A stretch of 17,409 bases of DNA from Gryganskiella cystojenkinii. Its lineage: Eukaryota > Mortierellomycota > Mortierellomycetes > Mortierellales > Mortierellaceae. The notes below the pieces were generated by a model, which was given only the letters and a program-made list of their open reading frames with translations, did no database searches and was not told the DNA's origin. Location: positions 13,058 through 30,466 of the forward strand of contig JAAAIG010000379.1 of NCBI GenBank assembly GCA_015852425.1. The letters are read 5' to 3'. Position numbers and translations under genes: made by a program. Of this stretch, positions 1 through 9,963 are shown one piece after another (within the stretch, counting starts at the first letter, position 1; every line of letters starts with the position of its first letter).

Positions 1-476
1 TTTGGTGGCGATTTTTTTGAAGGTGACCATGAGTTTTCATTGTCCACTCTTCACCATGACAAAAAATCCAACACAGGTGTCTTTATTCTCTATCGATTCC
101 TTCCTTTCCATGGCCTCTTTCGACTCTTTCTCGTCAACAGCGATATGTACGCTACCTTGAATCTGAGGATTGGTGTGTGGTGAAATTGGGCGAAGTTGTG
201 TGACCATTCATCAGGAACAGTATGTACTGTTATGATGGCCAGTAGTCGAGCGTGGAGGGATGTGAATTACTGATGGACCGGATTGGGAATACGAAGACGA
301 AATAGTTGGATGGGTGATAGGAATCTGCTGGCGACGAGCAACGGTGTTGTTCCACTGTTGTTGTGGTAGCTTCCATTGTCGTGCAAGTTGTGGTGACTGA
401 TATTGTACAGCTGTTGCCTCTCGCTCCTCAAGCTAATGACAGGGATGACGTGGAACTCGCAATATCCCAGTCATCA
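1..476 (-). other. 3' flank of gene A, no convincing gene
   Basis: This is the downstream side of gene A. Read on the minus strand, an AATAAA hexamer lies at 87..82, about 390 nt after the stop codon, and could be a polyadenylation signal. A minus-strand frame roughly between 455 and 211 stays open and encodes a Gln/Ser/Pro/His-rich stretch, but it has no start codon or recognisable domain. It could be a 3' UTR or the decayed remnant of a longer C-terminus. Confidence 0.4.
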
Positions 477-3400
477 CTATAGCTGCTTTCTCCCTGCTGC
501 TGGTACTGTTGGCGCCCAAGACTTTTCCATCGCCCATCCATACGTCATGAATATTTTCTGCCATGAACGGTCATCCGTGGAAGTGACGTCGATGACAGGC
601 GTTCCATCCTTGGAGAAGGTCGTCAAAGCGGAGCATGCTGGTTTCTCAATTAGGAGAGATCGCAAGTTCAAGAGGTTGTCGTCGCGGCGCATCTTCACTG
701 GAACAATCGAATCCATAAGATGGAGAATGGTGGTGGTACTGTCACAGAGGATTTCCAGCTCTTCTAAACTGGGGCATGCCTTGACGCAGGCGATCGTTGG
801 ATCGTCCATTTCCTCGCTGCTTCTCATCCTCAATCTCCGAAGTCCTGTGCAATTCTTCACCAAACCGAGAATCTGGGAACGGTGCTTATCGTCAGTGTTC
901 AAACACAGGTCAAGGACACGGAGTGTTGGGATCGACTGGGAGACGGAAACGCCACTGTCGCTGATGTGGCCGAAGAACCCTCTAAAATTCTCAAACTTGA
1001 TCATCTGAATGTGTCCCTCGACCATTAGGTGGACCAATGGGTCGTATCGTCGTCTGAGGTTGAATATGTCCGACATAGAGCGACTAAAGGCGTCTCCATC
1101 AAAGCATAGATCGATTATAGGCGACTTGAGAATCGCCTCCGAGAATTTCTTTAGATCGTCCATGGTAACTGACCATTTCAGCTGAATAGTCAAGGCATGA
1201 ACAGCCTGTGCTTCCCCAAGAGTTGCATAGAACTCTTTAGCTTGGTTCCTGTTCCGGAGTGAGATCTTGAGCAACCCGAGTGTCATGTTGAATTCGCTAC
1301 CGCTCGCAACCACGAACTTCAGGAGCTTAGTCCTTGCAGACACGCGGTGCGTAGTCAGGAAATGTCGTAGACAGACCCACTTGACATGCCCTTTCTCTGT
1401 CACGATCCTGTACAGACTGCCAAGAGCCGCCTGCCCCTTGTCCGATTCGTTCAAGAACGTCTTCAACTGCACTAACCCGACACCCTGTAGTGTCTCGATC
1501 TCTCTTGATTGTTGCGGAACGATGACTTCATTCGCAGGCATGGTTTTCAGCTCAATAAACGAGATCATCTGGTCAATCAATCCACTGAATGCTTCCTCTG
1601 TATAATAGAGCTGTTCCTGATTGATACCGGCCCCTTCTGCGAGCCTGAGGGGTTCTTGCTGAGGGGTGACGAACCCAACCTCTGAGGCTCTAGATCTTAT
1701 CATCTGCATCATGGCCAAAACGTAGAGTCCAAATTTCTTGAAGAAAGTTGCTGGTTTGTTGATGTCGTACCCCACATGTGACACGTGTATCGATCCTTCT
1801 TCCGACGTGTGTATGCCACACTCACATACAAAATATAACCGAAACTTATCCGAGAATGATTTGACGACGGTGTCCTTTCCACGAGTGGACTTGGGGAGGA
1901 CGATAAAAAACCTTGGGATCGGATACTCGTGCAGTTCATAGGACTTGGAAAGGATCTGGGTATAAGTCTGGATACTGGCGGGACGATGAACAGGCATCTG
2001 AACAGCCATGTTGAGCTTGACAAGCGTCGGTGTTGTCGCCTTGGTCGGTTTAGCCTGAACCACTACGGTCGACTCTTTTGTGCCAAGAACGTCGTTCGTC
2101 AAGCCGCTGTCAAGGCCAACCTCATCAAGAATACCGACCACCTGGATCGACTCTTGTTGATCTCGGATCCTGAGGCTGCTGCTCTGTACTGCAGACGCAA
2201 TTGGGGCCGATTCGACCTTGGTAACGGCAGCGGCAAACAGTTGATCCCTCTTACCTGGGTTGACCTGAAGGGATGAGAATGGTGAGCGGTAGTCGAATTT
2301 CTCTGAACCGTTATCAGGAGTCTCTAGACTCATGGTCGTGGGTCTAGGCAGGGCACTTGGAGCGGATGGTTTGGAGTAGTGGGTCGCAGAAAATCTGCTC
2401 ATACTATTTACCTGAGGTATAGATTGAAATGGAGAAGGTGGTGTATATCTGGAGTCCATGTGGAGTGAGTTGAGGGATGTCGCAGGCGAGATCCCCCAAC
2501 TGTCTGGAGGGAATAAAGCCATGTTGGATGATGGAGACGGGATATAAGAATACGTAGAGGGAGAATACGTGTTGGATGATGGATAGGAGGCATAAGACCG
2601 CGTAGGCGACTCATAACTCATTTCAGAGTCTGTCATTACGGACATTGAAGGAATCCAAGCAAGCGGATACTTTTGGAATAAATTCTCGCTATGATCATCC
2701 GGTATTGTCTTTCGATTGACGACCTTGAGAATCATGCCTGGATTGTACCTGATTTGTGGTGGTTTGATTCTTTTGACAATGACAAAAGTACAACTGTTAG
2801 TCAAACAGGAATGCGCCAGTTCAAATAAATACACGGTCATTCAATTTTTACCAAAACTCACATTTCATCAAAAAGATCCCGCATAAATCGGACCGTCGAC
2901 CAATTTTGGCCGTTCACCAAATAGTCGACGTTTGGGAAGACATGTTTAACATCTGACCAAAGAATGATCTCTTCGCCCGTTTTTGGGTCTACTCGAGGAG
3001 TAATATTGAGTGTTGGATATCCGCTAATGTGGGCGTGAGTAGGGGGACTATGGCCTTGTTGTCTGATCCGGGAAATCTGTGGAAGTTGTCCGAAAGGAAT
3101 TGGTCCTTGAGGAGGAGGTGATACAGCCTTTTGCAAATGTCTGGCGAGATTCATCGTCTTGAAGTTATCGCCTATTAGACTGTTGTCTATTGGGTTGCCG
3201 CCTGTTGGGTTGCCCCTTCGAGGTTGGTGCTTGATGAAAAAGGACGGGCGCAGAGTTTGATTTCCTACGAGTTTTTTCCCAGAGGAAATGTCACCCAAGC
3301 TGTTGACCGGTTGCTGCTCTTGTTTTTCTTGATGAGGCTGACGTTGTTCCTGTGGGTCATTTTCTTCCGCCTCCGTCTTAGGCAGAGCAAGATATTCAGC

Positions 3401-4511
3401 GCCAGAATTGACTCTTAGAAGGAGAGCCTGGACTTGACGTCTTTCCTTATGACAAGGAATGCACTGTCGGCGATTTTTGTAAAAATACTTCGTCGTCTTT
3501 TCCTCACCGCAAATAGTGCATTGGATCCGAACACTCTGCTCTTGTTGTTCTTGCTGAGGCTGAAGTTGTTCCTGTGGGTCATTTTCTTCCGGCTCCGTCT
3601 TAGACAGAGCAAGATATGTAGCGCCAGAATTGGCTCTTGGAAGGAGAGCTTGGACTCGATCCGGGAGAGGAGGGGGAGGATGTGGCATGGGGTGCACAAC
3701 AGAAGTAGCCATCGTAGAAGAAGACAGAGGAAGAGGTATATACTCTGCAGGGGCTCCCGACGCCTTCTGTGCCTTCATTAGAGCAGTTGATGTAATCTGT
3801 GATACAAGCGATGGTGGCGCATGTGTTGTCTGTGGTAAAGGCACGGTTTCATTTAGACTCCCCTGAATCTTGACTTGTTGACTGTCACTAGGTTTTTCAG
3901 TCAATGTGGCCGTCGTCTGATGATAATAGTGGGCACCAATGGAACCCATGGGTCCTACTGGGATTGAGTCGGTTCTGAAGAAAGCTCGGTAGAGGTTTCT
4001 ACGAATTCGAGTTACTGCCGACAGTGTCCTCTCAGGTTCAATCCTGAGTCCTTCACTAAGAGGCACGATGACGTGGTCCGTCCGCGCTTTATGAACAATG
4101 ATCGTCAATGGGTCCCGACTGTACCGCACACGGAGAGGCACACGCCTTTTTGACATAGAGTGTGGAAATAATAAGTTTCAGCAGTTAGTTCTTGCTTGGT
4201 GGCCAAACAACCTTGGAACATACACAAATTCTCATCCTATCCATCCACCCTTACGTTTCGCCAGAGCCGTGTTTTACAAAAGTAGCGACCGTTCCATTGT
4301 TATCCTTGAGGTAAATGGCGTTCTCATACAGATGCATGATGTCAGTCCAGAAAACGACCAAGTCCCCAAAAGAGTCCTTCTGAGTCTCGACCTTGATCGT
4401 TTTCTGGTAAGATTTGTCTGTATCGTATATAAAAAACACTTGGGCATCCGGCTGTTCCGAGTTATTTCCATTCTCAAGCAAGTCTGGAGACTTGGTAGTG
4501 CTCCTGGACAT
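477..4511 (-). CDS. gene A: large LRR-like protein with two intron-split N-terminal domains, CxxC zinc motif and YPIPR block
   Basis: Three exons, 4511..4255, 4145..2862 and 2769..477, join in frame to 1277 aa. The start at 4511 follows a pyrimidine-rich leader; an in-frame GTG lies just upstream. Order: small domain copy 1 (about 47-103, with VVFWTDI); a Pro/Ser-rich linker; repeat 1 (249-290); a four-cysteine motif C295-x2-C298-x15-C314-x2-C317; repeat 2 (323-364); small domain copy 2 (about 470-531, with ILWSDV and IRYNPGMILKVV); a Ser/Tyr/Pro-rich stretch (560-690); a block from YPIPRFFIVLP (796) through a CECG motif to about 880; YRIVTEKGHVKWVC (967-980); and an LRR-like region (about 1015-1250). 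Both splice joins restore the frame and complete a domain, which supports the model. The domain order resembles large Mortierella LRR proteins as I remember them; function is unknown. It ends about 250 residues earlier than gene B relative to the shared LRR region. Confidence 0.8.
2770..2861 (-). other. intron 2 of gene A (92 nt, phase 2)
   Basis: Donor GTGAGT starts at 2861, a CTAAC branch site lies at 2800..2796, and the AG acceptor is 2771..2770. The unspliced frame stops at TGA 2860..2858. Splicing forms an ATA (Ile) codon and joins RDLFDE-I-IKPPQIRYNPG, completing copy 2 of the small domain. Position and phase match intron 1 and the gene B intron. Confidence 0.88.
3311..3658 (-). repeat. 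126-bp direct repeat flanking the zinc motif in gene A
   Basis: Two in-frame copies, 3658..3533 and 3436..3311, start 222 bp apart and differ at only about ten positions over the best-aligned stretch. Each encodes a (R/Q)VQALL.R.NSGA.YLAL.KTE.EENDPQEQ unit followed by a Gln-rich tail. The four-cysteine motif occupies the spacer. The near identity points to a recent internal duplication. Confidence 0.85.
4146..4254 (-). other. intron 1 of gene A (109 nt, phase 2)
   Basis: Donor GTAAGG at 4254, a CTAAC branch site at 4188..4184 and an AG acceptor at 4147..4146 bound a 109-nt intron. Without it the upstream frame stops at once (TAA at 4253..4251). With it, AC plus G forms a Thr codon and the sequence runs on as GSGET-RVPLRVRYSRDP, completing copy 1 of the small domain. 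Confidence 0.85.
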
Positions 4512-4974
4512 GGGCACTGAGGGACAAAGTCGGGCGGAGGGTGCAGATGGATATTGTTGTCAGAGAAAAAAGGAGTTGCGTGGAAGTGTGGTTGCTAAAG
4601 AAGTGGTGGATGAAAATGGAAGAAGACAACAAAGGGGAAGAAGGCGTCGAAAGCCAGTTGAAAAGCAAAAGAGGCACAACGAAGCAGAGGGACAACATAA
4701 GGAGAAAGTGGTCACAAAGTTTGGGCAAAGTGCATGCACGGTTTGTTTGCATCAGGCGCACAATTTAACTTCGCCATGGGTGAGCACAAAGAAAAAAAGA
4801 TGGCCCTCAGCCAGTCCCAACAAGAACACAACATCTTCCATGGTTGTTTGTTCCTCTCTTTTTTCTCTGCCTCCTTCCCCCACTCCTATTTCCTTATCCA
4901 GTTCCGTTTTCCCACTCTCTAACTCCTCTCCAACGACCCATCCCCACTCACACCCTGTTTCACTTCCCCTCGCA
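4512..4974. promoter_or_regulatory. shared divergent promoter region of genes A and B
   Basis: 463 bp separate the two start codons, so both promoters must lie here. The gene B side (about 4840-4970) is rich in C and T on the plus strand; the gene A side (about 4512-4680) is rich in C and T on the minus strand. This is the usual look of fungal leaders. No clear TATA box was seen. Open frames crossing the region are low-complexity read-through of these tracts. Confidence 0.6.
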
Positions 4975-7900
4975 ATGTCCATCACTGGGACTACGACCAC
5001 AACCTCCACTTCTGGCTTTACAACACTCTTGGCAGAACAACAGTCTGCACCAGTCCAACAGTTCAGAGTCGGCAAACAAGGTACCATAGTCTCAATCGAG
5101 GCCGAATGGGACAAGAAACTTCAAACGTTTTGTTACCGTGTCGACGAGTTAAAAAACCACCTAGGCGTTGAAGTTGATCACATCAGGAAGGCCGAGAGCG
5201 AAGTATACATTAACAGATTACGGGACCAGAACGATGAGATGTATGTCTTCAAACAGAAGCCTTGAGGTTGCACGTTGCCTGTGTTCAACTGAATCTCTCT
5301 ATATGGCAGAGCAAGAAACTGACAAGCAAACCTTGTTATATTTCTTCCTTGTAGATGTGTACCTCACAGATACGCGCCTGCATCTGGTATCCTGGAAGTC
5401 TACACCAACACTGGACCACCGCCAAGGTCAAACGCCTATGAACCTTCAGGAATCATCAACCAGTTTGATCGACTCCACGTTCAATACGACTCTGCTCGTC
5501 GAGCAAGGAACCAAACAGACGCAACAGAGTATTTGGCAGCGATGTACGACCAATATCTGGCCCTGCTTCATTGCAAGGACGATACTGCTAACAGAGTATT
5601 TGTCAAAACCCAAGAGCTTATACTCTATCCGGTCCCGCGACGGTTCTTTGTGGTCCTTCAAAACAGGAGTATTTTCTCTAGGCACTTGCAGCTTCACCTT
5701 CTCTGTGAGTGTGGTGTCTATGACGATGAATTAGACCCTGCCCTGAATGAGGAGAGGTCTGCTCCCTCAGAGGCCGATAGCGCATTTGGTTCCACAGACG
5801 ATGACGACCCTACTACTGGGTCATTATCAAGGACGCATCTCTCCAATCATGGCGGTTATAAAGTCAAGGAGCCGACAAAGTTCTGCAAGGACCTTGGGAG
5901 TCACCTCTTGCCGGTCCTCAAGTTCTTGCACTACAGTGCCATCTTTGCTGGAATCGTCGTCCCAGCATTAGCATCGATCAACGTCTCGGGGTGGTTCACC
6001 GCGGCCCAGGCATTCATCAACTACAACAATCAGAGTTGGAGCGAACCCTGGCTCAAGACTATCGACTACGTTGTAAGCTTCAGTAAAGCCCATGTGTTTC
6101 TAAAGGAGGACGAGGTCGAGTTGACGAAGGACGATATCCCAAAGGCAATCGATTATCCAGAGTACAGGCAGTTTAAACTCCACCTAAAGGAACTTGATCC
6201 CCGCGAAGTCTACGCGAATCTGATACCAATTTTTTGTAACCGGTCCGGCCGCCTGAAATACGTGTGCAAGGACCATGATGACGAAAAGATGAAGGGCGAG
6301 GATCTGTTTGATCGTCTCGACACGCTCGGTAACACTATTTCCCTGAATCGAGCCAAGGGAGAACTGACGTTCAAAATCGAGTCCAAAGAGACGACGGCGC
6401 GGTTTTACCGCTGCCTGCTTGCCTCTCCCAGGATCAGAAAAGTCAACATTGAGCTTGAGCAAAGTACAGGGGCGATTGGGCTCAAGACCTTGAGGGAAAA
6501 GCTGACTGAGGCCAACATTGACAACATTGGTTTGATTGGGACCAGTATTACGATTCCGGGATCTTGGTATAATGAAGCACTTAAGCTCATGATCAACCAA
6601 CGATGTCAATCCATGACCTTGGTCGGATTCAAGGATTTTTATTTGCATGTCGTAGGCACCAAGAAATCGGGGACCACTCGACTCAAGACTTTGACTCTAC
6701 TCTGTAACTTTCACATCAGTCAGTGGGAGAAGCTAAGAATGATTCTAAGGCTGTGTCCAGCTCTCAGAAACCTCACGATCTGGGCGACTTACAGTGACCA
6801 ACTGTGTAAAGACATTCGGAATGAACTTCCTCACCTAAAGCGCCTCGACCTTTTTGATCCCACTCACACGACCATTACCAAGATAACCAACGACGTACAT
6901 GGAAAACTCGTTTACAACACAGAGCTCAGCGTCACTGGTCCGTCCTATGCTCCGTCTCTAACAAAGGAACTGTACTCTCACCTTGAAATCGTCCGATTGA
7001 ACTGGCTCCCCGATCCAGAAGAGTCCCTCAAACCCTGGTTGATCAATGCTTTGAAGCACTGTTCACGGCTTTTTACCCTGGATCTTCGCGTGCCCTTGCT
7101 ATACTTTCACACACTAGTGACCATCCTCAAAAACGAATTCGAGACCGCCAATGTTCTCCATTGCATTCCAGATTGTAGACGAATTGTCCGACTACGGTCC
7201 ATGGAGAACGATCATGATGTGACCATGGTTGCCAAGTTCCAAGGAGATGTCCCCGATTTCGAGATTGATATCGAGATGACGGGTCCAAAGGAGAGTAATG
7301 CAGCGCTGAAGACCATTTTTCGAAATTATGGATCATCTGTCCGTTCGTTGGTCGCCAATCATTTTCTGGATGATATTCTTCTTATATATATTTTTTTTGG
7401 AAATCCATCAAAACTTGCACGACTGAGTATCGATCCTTCAGGATTGGGGGCCCTATCGATTCAGACACTTGTGGATCGGTTGCCAAGTCCAAAAGAGTTC
7501 ACACTCTCGTTTTCGTCCCTGGAAGATGAGGTTCGACGAGATAAATTACTGGTGCATCTTCATCGCTATGGAGCACAAGTTTCAGGTTTACTCCTTCAAG
7601 GAGCAAATGGAACCTCCGACTGGGTATCCAAGACCATTCCAGTTCGATCGCTTGTACCCAACTTGCTCCACTTTGACTTGGCGTTTGAGGGTGGCCGAGG
7701 ACAATTTCGAAATGAGGCAGCCAAACAGGTTCTCCAATTCATCTCGATACCCACAACAACCACCACAACCACCACCACAACAACATCATCATCGCCCGTA
7801 GATGTGGTACCATCATCATCTCTCGAGTCCTTCACTCTTTCTCATTGCGATCTCACCTCGGAGGAATGGAGCCAAGTTCTCATCCAATTGGATATGAGGG

Positions 7901-8136
7901 CGCTGAAGTATTTGAGCTTCGAAGATACGAATTTCGGAGTGAGTGAGTTGGAGTTGCTAATGGGGCGATTACCGGCACCGACGGCGGTGCCACAACTTAT
8001 TCAACGGTCGCTTGCCTTGCCCTTGGACGAGCTTGTGATCAAGGGTACACCCTTGGTCAAAGATACGCGGAAACTGGCACGTTTAGAGACTCAGCTTTTG
8101 ATGAAAGCACCTAATATCAAAGTGATTATAGATTGA
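4975..8136 (+). CDS. gene B: large LRR-like protein with one intron-split N-terminal domain and YPVPR block
   Basis: Two exons, 4975..5240 and 5355..8136, give 1015 aa. ATG 4975 follows a pyrimidine-rich leader; an in-frame ATG at 4840 would add 45 low-complexity residues and is less likely. Order: Thr/Ser-rich start; small domain (about 40-107, with NRLRDQNDE-I-CVPHRYAP across the splice and ILEVYT after it); YPVPRRFFVVL (180-190) with CECG (206-209) and an acidic Ser-rich insert; GGY...FCKDLGSHLLPVLKFL (to about 280); YANL...LKYVC (375-393); then LRR-like sequence to the end, containing 11 consecutive Thr (889-899). The same blocks occur in the same order in gene A, so the two are distant paralogues facing away from one promoter region. 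I know no experimentally defined function. The long exon 2 has no internal stop, and its sequence agrees with an intact gene. Confidence 0.85.
5241..5354 (+). other. intron of gene B (114 nt, phase 2)
   Basis: Donor GTATGT at 5241, a CTGAC branch-like site at about 5319-5323, and a TTCCTTGTAG acceptor ending at 5354. The unspliced frame ends at a TGA 22 nt beyond the donor (5263-5265). Splicing forms an ATA (Ile) codon inside the motif NDE-I and leads into the long second exon in frame. Confidence 0.88.
7753..7785 (+). repeat. ACA/ACC microsatellite encoding 11 Thr in gene B
   Basis: Eleven consecutive ACA or ACC codons followed by three Ser codons, inside the LRR-like region. The unit is a trinucleotide, so length changes would keep the frame. 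On the opposite strand it reads as a poly-valine open frame, which is an artefact. Confidence 0.8.
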
Positions 8137-8159
8137 AGGAATGAATGACCAAAGTGAAA

Positions 8160-8165
8160 AATAAA
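8160..8165 (+). terminator. polyadenylation signal of gene B
   Basis: AATAAA begins 24 nt after the gene B stop codon and is followed by A-rich sequence. It fits a short 3' UTR. Confidence 0.6.
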
Positions 8166-8193
8166 AGGTAAACACCGTTAATACATTAACTTA

Positions 8194-8722
8194 TCAGAGA
8201 AAAAAAGGGAGACTGGCACGAGTCAACGATTCGTCCTCTTCCTCGTCCTCAGCGATCCGACCGCCAGTTTGTTTCCATGAGCATTTCGTCGTAGGGGAAA
8301 CTAAAGCCTGCACTGCTTGTCCATGTTCGATGGTTTTATTGGATGATTTGTCTTTGTTATTGGCACTCTCGACTTGGTAGAGTCTGGTATGGATCAAAGG
8401 TTCATCCTTCTCCTCGTTGTAGTCCTGGACAATGTCAAGGTCTTCAATATTGTCAATGTCGTCGTCCTCAGGGACCTAGTCGTTAGTGTCAATATCCATT
8501 AGTCCCTCGTCAACAGCGACATATCATCGTGACCGTCATCGCCCTTTGCTCATTTTCTCTTGCTCTGGTCTTGATAGGCGCTGCTAGTGCTACGAGTGGT
8601 GAAGTTGGACGAGACACTGCCTGCGCCCTTGTTATCACTCGTCGACTGTCCTTCTGAGCCTTAACTGGTGGAGAATGGCGCTTCGAAGATCCGACGCCTG
8701 GTTCCTCACGGTGTGATGTTAT
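8194..8722 (-). pseudogene. broken acidic/charged open frame of unknown function
   Basis: Read on the minus strand, protein-like sequence runs in pieces from 8722 to 8194. A basic part (including REEPGVGSSKRHSPPVKAQK) ends in a stop, a short acidic piece (KGDDGHDDMS) lies in another frame, and a third frame carries LMDIDTND, a TAG near 8475, then VPEDDDIDNIEDLDIVQDYN and a tail with EDEEEDES ending at 8194. Two frame changes and one nonsense codon within about 120 bp suggest a decayed gene. An undetected intron there could also explain it. I recognise no domain; the tail is convergent with gene B. Confidence 0.35.
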
Positions 8723-9380
8723 TCAATGGGAAGAAATGGTGATTGACAATGAACGCAATGTAAGGAGTGCCTGTGTATTCGTGCGGAGTAAGTAAGGAAT
8801 AAAAGAGCCGTCAGCACTTCTCTCATTTCCCTTTATAGTTGCCGATGCTGCACTACTGTCCATGCATCCATCAGCTGTTGATTTCAACCTGTTCACCCGC
8901 CTATACTACTATGGGGTCATCTTCCTTGGCCAGAGCCCAAGACGTGACGAATTGCAAATGTTGTGTCTGCAGTCGAGATTGTTCGGTGCACAGAACTCAA
9001 GGTCTGTCGGTTTGGGTTGAAAGATGCGCTGTCTCCTTCGATTTTTTCTCGAGATATTTGGTGCCATTTCTGCTTGTGTCGTGTCGTTTCTCGATATCTC
9101 TTGTTGTCCCACCGCTCACCATGCAGTTCGCCATAAAGCTCATATGGTCTGCATGTGGTTGATTGGTATAGCCAAATAAAGCTGTCTATATGATATCTCT
9201 TCTTCATTCTCCAAAAAGTCATCGTTGTCGTTGTGTTTTCTCTTTACTCCTGTCGCTCGGCACTGCACGTGGCTCCTCAGTAAAAGGTCTGCTATATTTA
9301 CTCCTTACCTCCTATTGCTCACGATAACGCCCACTTCGTCCTGCATGAGGACGCGTAATACCTTGAAAACAACATGGCAC
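8723..9380. other. no convincing gene
   Basis: Open frames of about 100 codons exist on both strands between 8839 and 9222, but none has a protein-like composition, a clear leader or a recognisable domain, and they overlap one another. I see no RNA gene here. Confidence 0.4.
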
Positions 9381-9403
9381 AGGTTGATTTGATAGCTGAG
9401 AGT

Positions 9404-9525
9404 AGAGGATTAGTCTTGAGTGAACATGTTGTTGAGCGGGAGTTGAGGGTAGATGATTAGTCGCAAGCAAAGATGTTGCTGAGCAGGAGTTGAGAGTAGA
9501 TGATTAGCTGTGAGCGAAGATGGAG
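9404..9525. repeat. 47-bp imperfect tandem repeat, two full copies and a partial third
   Basis: Copies start at 9404, 9451 and 9498. The shared core is AGA(G/T)GATTAG, then a variable part, then TGTTG(T/C)TGAGC(G/A)GGAGTTGAG(G/A)GT. The third copy keeps only about 25 bp. The array lies outside any supported gene. Confidence 0.75.
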
Positions 9526-9750
9526 TTAGCGGTAAACGTAAAAGCGAGGCGGAAATTATGAAGGTGACATATTTTGGCACCTGCGATTTCCCAGCACGAA
9601 GCACAGTTTGAAATCTTTGTGGTTCAACCTTAATATCGGAATATTGTGTGGGAGCAGGATGTAGGATGGTCTTGCATGTGCCGGGATGGTTCCCGCATGA
9701 CACCCCTATGATGTCCCCTTACTGTACTATTCTTGAAAAGTCTGGCCGCA

Positions 9751-9853
9751 GGTTGATTTGAGGATAGAGGAAGGATTAGATGAAAGTGTTGGGAGTGATG
9801 TAACCCCCTCGCGTGATGTTGCCACGGGTTGATTTGAGGGTAGAGAAAGGATG
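9751..9853. repeat. short direct repeats with core GGTTGATTTGAGG
   Basis: GGTTGATTTGAGG(A/G)TAGAG(G/A)AAGGAT occurs at 9751 and 9827, 76 bp apart. A diverged relative with GGTTGATTTGA lies at 9382, just before the 47-bp array. Together they make this a repeat-derived intergenic stretch. Confidence 0.6.
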
Positions 9854-9963
9854 GATCTTCCTCCAGCCCCTCGATCAAGCCATGAGTCGTCAGGATCTTG
9901 CACATCCTGAGATTCATTGCTTGCGCAGGAACTCCTGAATTGAATTACCCGAGACTAGGCACG

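Noticed and set aside
403..1008. 201-codon open frame on the plus strand
   Set aside because: It is antisense to the gene A LRR-like exon, has no leader or domain, and its composition is that of a shadow frame.
2858..4156. Minus-strand frame as a separate 432-aa gene starting at 4156
   Set aside because: Its first codons read through an intron acceptor (the AG is within AAA AGG) and its stop overlaps a GTGAGT donor. Splicing to both neighbours restores a known-looking domain, so it is exon 2 of gene A.
4414..4974. Long upstream extension of the gene B frame
   Set aside because: The extension is low-complexity translation of the promoter and C/T-rich leader and partly overlaps exon 1 of gene A on the other strand.
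7596..7835. Minus-strand frame with a poly-valine run
   Set aside because: It is the complement of the Thr codon repeat of gene B.
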